A stretch of DNA of 64,000 bases from the NCBI GenBank assembly GCA_964059195.1, contig CAXKWD010000011.1, forward strand, positions 29,991,066-30,055,065. The letters run 5' to 3'. This document shows positions 58,040 through 64,000 of the stretch, in pieces (the first letter of the stretch is position 1; every line of letters starts with the position of its first letter). The position numbers and the translations under genes are program-made. Under the pieces are notes generated by a model, which was not told the origin of the DNA, made no database searches, and worked only from the letters and a program-made list of their open reading frames with translations. Source of the stretch: Ectobius pallidus (lineage: Eukaryota; Arthropoda; Insecta; Blattodea; Ectobiidae).

Positions 58040-58262
58040 CAGGGGCCTGTGCCACGAGTTTTAAAAAGTAGAATCATCAATCTCTGTTTTGTGGTTGTTG
58101 CATCCTAGAAGTATGTGGTTAATAGTCCCAATTTGCCCACATTCACAAAGGGGTGTATCCTGTTTTTTAATTAGATGGAGGTATGCAGGCGTGATTGCTT
58201 GATGGAGTTTCAGTTCAGCTTGGAGATTATAGATATTTCCTCTTTTGTGGACTTGGCACGAT
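58040..58262 (-). pseudogene. Retrotransposon RNase-H-end fragment (CxCG...H...C)
   Basis: Minus strand reads 'GNIYNLQAELKLHQAITPAY' and 'LHLIKKQDTPLCECGQIGT', then 'INHILLGCNNHKTEI'. The 'C.CG...T..HILL.C' signature is that of jockey/R1/I-type elements C-terminal to RNase H. This family differs from the CR1/L2 pieces nearby. Confidence 0.6.
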
Positions 58263-58329
58263 GGAACCAGGGTTTGTGTACAGGAGACTGTAGTTGAGGT
58301 GAAAGTTCAGTGAAAGAGCGTTCCTGGAG

Positions 58330-58466
58330 GATTTATCAAAATTATTGCAAAAAAAAATACTGTGAATATTTAAAAACATCGATGTCGGGAAGGAACATCG
58401 ATGTAGCAAAAAACAACATCGGTAGTTTTCCATCGATGTAAAAACATCGATCATCGATCCTCAAAC
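58330..58466. mobile_element. One end of a CATCGATG-rich MITE
   Basis: Read from the right, CTAGGGTTTGAGGATCGATG, followed by several ACATCGATG units, resembles a hAT-like terminal region. The other end was not found. Confidence 0.4.
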
Positions 58467-58474
58467 CCTAGACC

Positions 58475-58853
58475 CAGTGTTGCCAACGTCAAAGAAATTT
58501 CTGTAGATTTAGAGAAATCTTGCTTTAAAGAATCAAAGAATTTCGTCCCAAATCAACAGAAAAAATTAATTTACTGTTTTCCATAGATAATTAATAAGGA
58601 TAAAGCGGAAATTTGGACAAAAAATAAAATAGAGAGCGAGAGAGCAGTCTACAACTATTTAAATGTGCTGTGCTGTACTACCCTTGCTATTTTCGGGTGT
58701 TTATTGCATGCAGTTAAATTGAGGAAAGATTCAAATTATTATTAATATCGATTAAATATATAATTAAAGAATATAATTTGTTTTAATGCATCAAAAATAG
58801 AAAATTGATGGAGTTGTCAAAGAGATTTTAGCTTGTGTGGTTGGCAACACGGC
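58475..58853. mobile_element. hAT-like MITE, about 379 bp
   Basis: CAGTGTTGCCAAC at the left and the complement of CCGTGTTGCCAACC at the right. Flanks CCTAGACC (58467-58474) and (G)CTAGGCC are similar but not identical, compatible with a decayed duplication. No ORF. Confidence 0.55.
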
Positions 58854-59394
58854 TAGGCCAGCGCAGCGGCATGCGTAAGGAGGTCGTGATTTCACAACGG
58901 AATTTTAGGTTAGTTTTGTGTCCACTTTCTAACGACTTTACTTACATTTAGAGTCTACGAAAATTGTAAGATGCTTATATATATGTAATCTGTAGGTTCT
59001 AAAGAATAATTCAACACCTTAATTTGGCTGTTTTCCGTGTTTCTAAAACTAAAATATCACAAGGAGCTGAGTGACCGACCATCCCCAAGATTTATTATAA
59101 CCAATATCGAATGTGGTTTTATTATAACCAGTATCGAATGTGGTTCTGTTTTACTAAAAAAAAAAACTTTGAAAAACAAAGCGGAGATTTGGTTGGAAAC
59201 TTGGGTTGGTTACTGTAATGTCTATGGGTTTGAAACTAAAAGGTTTCAAACTTCAAAATGAAATGGACGGGCACCTGAAATAATTTTATCCATAGTTATG
59301 TAAGTTCATTTGACATGTCTGATATCAATTAATATTGATTTTATAGACAAATAATAAACATACACATTACATTAAATAGGAGACTTGGGGATGC
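58854..59394. other. Spacer, unassigned
   Basis: A 30-bp tandem duplication (ATTATAACCA(A/G)TATCGAATG) at 59095-59145. Nothing else. Confidence 0.5.
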
Positions 59395-59800
59395 CGAGAC
59401 TTATGTATACAATGGGTGAAGTTGGTTGTGGTTATGGTGAAGCCGAGAAATTTTTAACTATAGGCTACCGATAATGAATCTCCCTCCACCACCTTCAGCT
59501 AGAGCCCACAATGCAATTGTAAAGATATTGTAGAATGTCTCTGCAAGGCTTGCAGAAGAGTGCATGGTGTGTGCAGCTAATGAAGTTATATATTTAAAAA
59601 AAAGGGTATTATTGAATGTGGTGTGTGTGGATGCACTTGTCAGTGCCAGGGGTAGGCCTATAGTTGCAGCCATTGTCATAGATACAGTTAAAGTGATGGG
59701 TTGAAATCATGAACAAATGCTCCCTGGATACAAAAGCATGAAAAAGGCAACAAGAAATCACAGTCAAATGTTTCTAGTTCATCCCATTTTTTCATCCCTT
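59395..59800 (+). pseudogene. Mutator-like transposase domain fossil
   Basis: A frame with one TAG from ATG 59474 to TGA 59702 reads 'MNLPPPPSARAHNAIVKIL', 'NVSARLAEECMVCAANEVIY', then 'VVCVDALVSARGRPIVAAIV' and 'IDTVKVMG'. This matches the insect 'MNLPPPPS....(V)SEE.M..AA.EV.......V..DGTW..RG..S..GVV...S.DTGKV.D' pattern of a Mutator-like DDE domain, with the DGTW Asp retained as 'VD' but GTW lost. Upstream 'GEAEKFLTI' and downstream 'WIQKHEKGN..SQSNVSSSS' fit the flanking blocks. The later catalytic residues are not found. Family call is from remembered motif patterns. Confidence 0.5.
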
Positions 59801-60340
59801 AATGGACGAGATAATAGAATTGCCATAAAACCTAGGGCACAAAATGGGAAACATCAAATTCCACATATGTTATTGGCGAAAGATAAGTTTAGGTCATGCA
59901 CCAGCCAAGCTCCACCCACTCTTGCCCACCAGCTGCTTCCCCTCGCTTCCAAGCCTTTCACGCATACCTTCCTACTTTCCCTATCTCGGCTATGAAGCTG
60001 CTCAATGCCGACATCGCAGCTCATTATTTTACCTTTCATCACATTGCCTAGGCATAAAAATTTACAAAATCACAGTATTACCAAAATGACCCTTGCATCA
60101 TTACAAAAATGAAAAAAAATAAACAATGTTACGATTGTACCATTCATCATATACGCATAAAAATATACAAAATCAAAAGGGTTACGAAAATGACCCTTGC
60201 ACCATATTACTACATTTGCATATGGCAATGGCCTATCAGTTGAGACACGGAATGCCTCCACAGCATTAATAAGTATTTTAGGATGACGCCACATATGCAT
60301 CATACTATGAAATATTATTACATGTATTGGGACCAACGCA
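59801..60340. repeat. Spacer with two ~104-bp repeated units
   Basis: 'GCATAAAAAT(T/A)TACAAAATCA' and 'TTACC/GAAAATGACCCTTGCA' are repeated with period 104 (second element at 60089 and 60193). Similar 'ACCCTTGCACGAAAG' occurs right of the retrotransposon at 63925. Confidence 0.55.
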
Positions 60341-63300
60341 AGAATGTAGATGTAGATGTAGATATCTCGTCCTGTAGATCCTGTGTTGAGCGGGGCTCAA
60401 GGATATAGAACACGTCAGATCAAAAAATACATGCATGTTATAACAATAATATAGGTCTACAGAAACTGCAAGCTGCCAAATTTGTCCAAGCTGGAAATAT
60501 TCCTCCAAATTGTAGAAGGTGTGAGTTATTAAAAATTCCTTGACAGCTGTTTTGAAAGGTTTGATCTTTCTTTGAATACATAATAATTTAATGTTGTTTG
60601 GAAGCTTGTTATATATCTGTACTGCAGAATAATACGCACCCTTCTGAAAGAGTTTTAACGAGTTATTTGGTCTGTGTAGATCATTCATGTTTCTGGTAGT
60701 ACGTCCATGTACACTAAAATTAGTTTGAAATTTATCAATATTATTCACTACAAAACACATAACAGAGTATATATACTCCCCTGTAAGAGTGAGGACTCTT
60801 AATTTTTCAAACAGCAGTTTACAAGATTCCCTTTTTTTCTTTCCACATATTATTCTTATTGCCCGCTTTTGAAATCTAAATATTTTCTCCCTATGGGTAG
60901 AGTTGCCCCAGAAAATTATCCCGTACCTCATTACCGAGTGAAAATATGCAAAATATACCATAAGTAATGCATCCTGTTTTAATATATTATTCAAAATTCT
61001 TAAAGCAAAGCATGCTGAACTCAGTTTTGGACTTATCATTTCTATGTGTGTTTTCCAGTCAAGATTTTGGTCAATTTGCAGTCCTAAAAATTTTACATTG
61101 CTAATTTCTTGTATGATTTGTGTTCCATAATTAATTTCAAGATTTGAGATACATCTGTTTTTTGTCCTAAATTGTATAAAATGGGTCTTATCAATATTAA
61201 GTGTCATTTTATTAGCTAGAAACCATGTGTTTAACTCGTGAAAAGCCTTTGTAGCTATTCTTGATAAATGTTCTTGTGACGTTCCTGTTACAAGTACACT
61301 AGTATCATCTGCGAAGAGCAATACCTTTGATTCGTCACTTAAGTTATAGGGCAAGTCATTAATGAAAATTAAAAAGAGCAAAGGTCCCAGTATTGATCCC
61401 TGAGGTACCCCATTCTTAACAATCCCTAGGTTAGATTCATTTCCATTTATTATTACCTTTTGAGTTCTATCAGAAAGATATGATTTGAACCACTTAAGTG
61501 TTAAATTATCGAACCCATAATGATCCAATTTTTGAAGTAATATTTCATGATTTATACAGTCAAATGCTTTAGCTAAGTCGCAGAAAATTCCCAGAGCATA
61601 TTTCTTTTTATCTAACGCTTCCAATATTTCTGTAGTAAGTTGAAATGTAGCATTCTCAGTGGACATGCCACTTCTAAATCCAAACTGAGATGAAGTAAGA
61701 ATGTCATTCAAATTAAGATAGTGTATTATGCGGTTGTACATGACTTTTTCAAAAACTTTTGAAAATGAGGTTAAGAGTGATATAGGTCTGTAATTTTATG
61801 GTAGATTTTTGTCACCTTTTTTAAAGAGGGGCTTAACAATAGCATGCTTAAGTCTTTCTGGAAATATTCTATTTTCTAATGAACAATTGCATATGTGACT
61901 AAGAGGTTTACTGAGTTCCGATGAGCAGCTTTTTAATAACTTATTACTTATCTCATCCCATCCAGACGAGCTTTTACTTTTGAGAGACTTGATTATATTT
62001 TCAATTTCTATGTGGGAAGTCAGGTTCAATTGAAATCTATGGTTCCAAACTGTAGATTTTGTTAGTAGGTCTACTGCCTTAATGTTAATATTATTTATAG
62101 GAATACATTTCTCTGCAATATTTATAAAGTGACTATTAAAAGCATTTGTAATGTCTGATAAATTGTCTAGTTTTATGTTTTGGTATATTAATGATGTACA
62201 ATCATTGTTTCCCTTTGTTCTCCCCGTTTCGTTTTTTATTATATTCCATACAGTCTTAACTTTATTATTTGATTTATTAATTACTTGTGAAAAATGCCTA
62301 CTTTTTGCTTCTTTGATTACTTTCTTCAGTATGTTGCAATACTTTTTATAGTATTCCTTATGAGCTTGGTTGTTACTAGTTCTATATTTTTGGTAGAGCT
62401 CTCTTTTGTTTGCACATGATATTTTAATACCAGCAGTTAACCATGTGTTATTCCTTGAATTAGGTAAATTTGCAGTTTTCTTTTTTGGAAAATTTGCTTC
62501 AAAATGTCGTGACACTATGTTTAGGAATTCACTTAATTTACTATCTACTTTGTCATAGGATAACATAGATTCCCAGTTTTCATTCGCAAGATCTTGTTTG
62601 AAATTTAAAATTGAATCGTCATTCATTACTCTAGTCATATTACTATGAGCATGTTTACTGTTCGAATTTACTTTAATATTGTTCAGCACTAACATTTGTG
62701 CATCATGATCTGATAATCCATTTAATATTGGAAGTACTTTAAAATTAAAATGTTTTTCTATATCTATGAATATATTATCTATTGTTGTTTGGGAGTCGTT
62801 CTGAATTCTCGTTGGAAAGTTTACTATGAAATCTAGATTATAGCTACCCAGTAAAGATATCAGTCTGATCTTCTTCTCACTATCAATTGAGAAATCTACA
62901 TTAAAGTCCCCACACAGGATAATATTTACATTAGTACTATACAGTGAATTAAGAACCCTTCCTAACTGATTTACAAAATAATTGAAATTACCTGATGGTG
63001 CCCTGTAAATGGCTAGTATTACAAATGTATCATTGTCAAAATTCAATCTGGCTGAACAACACTCAATATCCTGTTCTTTACAGAAGGAACTTGTGTCTAT
63101 ATCACTGAAATGTAAGTTTCTTTTGATAAATATACTCACACCTCCACATTTAATGGAATGTCTACAAAATTTTGAACATAGTGAAAAATTATCAATTTTT
63201 AATTGTTCCAGATCTGTTTCTGCACAGTGGTGTTCCGTTAGACAAATAACTTGAATTTCTTGTTTATTAGAATTAATTGTATCCTGAATGGCTAAGTTAA

Positions 63301-63423
63301 ATTCTTCAATTTTATTTTCAAGCCCCCTTATGTTTTGATGAAATAGTGCAAATGATTTATTAGTTCTAGCTATAGGCCTAAGCGTATTACTATTATTGAC
63401 TTGAGATATGCATATAGGCCTAG
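60305..63423 (-). pseudogene. ORF2: endonuclease and reverse transcriptase, one in-frame stop
   Basis: The frame is open from about 63420. 'LFHQNIRGLENKIEEF' begins the endonuclease, 'QVICLTEHH' holds the catalytic Glu and 'CGGVSIFIKRNL' follows. Counting from 63139, GDFNVD is at residues 77-82, DNIFID at 121-126 and SDHDA at 143-147, so the endonuclease core is complete. A TAA at 61796-61798 falls between 'KKGDKNLP' and 'NYRPISLL', where relatives have an amino acid. Past it, counting from Met at 61741, 'GIFCDLAKAFD' (block A) is at 51-61, 'GVPQGSILGP' at 111-120 and the FADD catalytic pair at 143-146. The frame ends beyond the 3' tail at 60305, so its original stop seems lost. ORF2 copies and inserts the element at nicked DNA. 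Confidence 0.85.
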
Positions 63424-63832
63424 GCTGTTGGATTCTTTCACTTAGATTCCCCCTAAAAAACGAGTCGAGCCACCATCTATGACAGGAATAGGCCTGTTAC
63501 AATCTAGTACATTACACTTCAACTCCTCTGCAACCAGTTCTGCCAGTGTCTTCTTTCCTCGAAGGTTGAGATGGAGTCCATGCCTGGTATACTCTTCCCT
63601 TCTTAAGCTGCTAACAGAAACAACATTGAAGTTAATATGATCACTAGAAAATTTCCACAACTTATCATTTATAGCTTTTACCTTTGATCGAAGCGAGGGC
63701 TTGTCGTACCTGTGGAATAATTCAACAAAATCTATATTAGTATGCATGCTACCTTCAGAAAGAAAATAAGAAGTAAGAGGTCTTATTATGATATTGTCCA
63801 ACAAAGAGATTGACTTGAGTGGCATGCCACCC
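60345..63832 (-). mobile_element. CR1/L2-like non-LTR retrotransposon, nearly complete ORF2
   Basis: Order on the minus strand: partial ORF1 (esterase end), endonuclease, linker, reverse transcriptase, and a short 3' end with a (ATCTAC)n tail at 60345-60363. It is truncated in ORF1 at about 63832. ORF2 would read through apart from one TAA. The flanks share an ACCCTTGCA(C) repeat, but no exact target duplication was found. It is the youngest-looking long element in the window. Confidence 0.85.
63442..63832 (-). CDS. ORF1 C-terminal part: SGNH esterase-like domain
   Basis: Open from about 63832 to TAA at 63442. It contains 'DFVELFHRYDKPSLRSKVKA' and 'YTRHGLHLNLRGKKTLAEL'; the latter is the catalytic-His block found in ORF1 esterases of CR1/L2 elements, matching 'HTRHGQQF' in the relic at 51464-52670. 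Block I (the SGNH nucleophile Ser) and the PHD finger are missing because of truncation. The ORF2 open frame begins almost at the ORF1 stop, in a different phase. Confidence 0.7.
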
Positions 63833-64000
63833 GCAAGATGACTTAATTAATGCAGCGAAAACTACACTTGCACCAAAACGGATCTTTTCAGAGTCAACAT
63901 GATATTTCACATTATAAAAAACAACCCTTGCACGAAAGCAGCTTTTTCTCTGTATTTAAGCTCTCTAAACTTAAATAGATGAATTATCCTTTCACCGATT
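63833..64000. other. Right flank of the retrotransposon
   Basis: AT-rich with 'CACTTGCACCAAAAC' and 'ACCCTTGCACGAAAG', related to repeats on the other side of the element. No coding sequence. Confidence 0.45.

Noticed and set aside
1..64000. CRISPR arrays, operons, ribosome binding sites
   Set aside because: The sequence is of animal type. Tandem repeats lack regular unique spacers and no bacterial gene arrangement is present.

Overview
This window looks like intergenic or deep-intronic DNA from a large, repeat-rich, AT-rich insect genome. I could not support one complete host gene. The recognisable coding matter is almost all transposon-derived and mostly broken. The families seen are CR1/L2-like non-LTR retrotransposons with an esterase ORF1, an RTE-like family with a (TTAC)n 3' tail, hAT elements with 8-bp duplications, TA- and TTAA-flanked foldback elements, and several tRNA-headed SINEs. 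This mix, and the frequent 'WAGHVARMGEE...GRPEGKRPLGRP' reverse-transcriptase tails, suggest a polyneopteran such as a cockroach. That is inference from repeat style, not proof.

Layout. 0-5 kb: an ~80-bp tandem array cut by the window edge, a hAT/CGGBP1-like transposase fossil, a palindromic MITE, a GC-richer block with an exon-like ORF, and a TA-flanked TIR element holding a SINE. 4.5-8 kb: non-LTR tail, two SINEs, an inverted-repeat pair and an RTE fragment. 10.5-15.3 kb: a cluster of foldback elements (TTAA-flanked 729 bp, tRNA-armed 308 bp, and two inverted pairs carrying a GAAGATGG-hairpin-CCGAAA motif). 16-25 kb: RTE duplication, retrotransposon scraps, three TIR elements and a tRNA-like sequence split by a hAT MITE. 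25-36 kb: mostly unassigned AT-rich DNA with one RTE scrap and a DDE-like fossil. 36-45 kb: a long-TIR element with internal tandem repeats, a second copy of a dispersed repeat first seen at 12.3 kb, and a retrotransposon split cleanly by a 1.48-kb hAT element. 46-55 kb: a SINE split by another hAT, a 1.57-kb inverted-repeat element, an ORF1 fossil (PHD finger plus SGNH esterase) and a 1.58-kb TIR element. 57-60 kb: endonuclease and RNase-H-end scraps, hAT-like ends and a Mutator-like transposase fossil. 60.3-63.8 kb: the best-preserved element, a minus-strand non-LTR retrotransposon whose ORF2 is broken by one visible stop codon.

The strongest structural evidence is nesting. Three hAT-type insertions have exact 8-bp target duplications (GGTTAGAG, GTTAGGAT, CCTTAGCT), and removing each restores the host repeat. 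The most open question is the recurring CTGAAGATGG-stem-CCGAAA motif, usually present as two converging copies.
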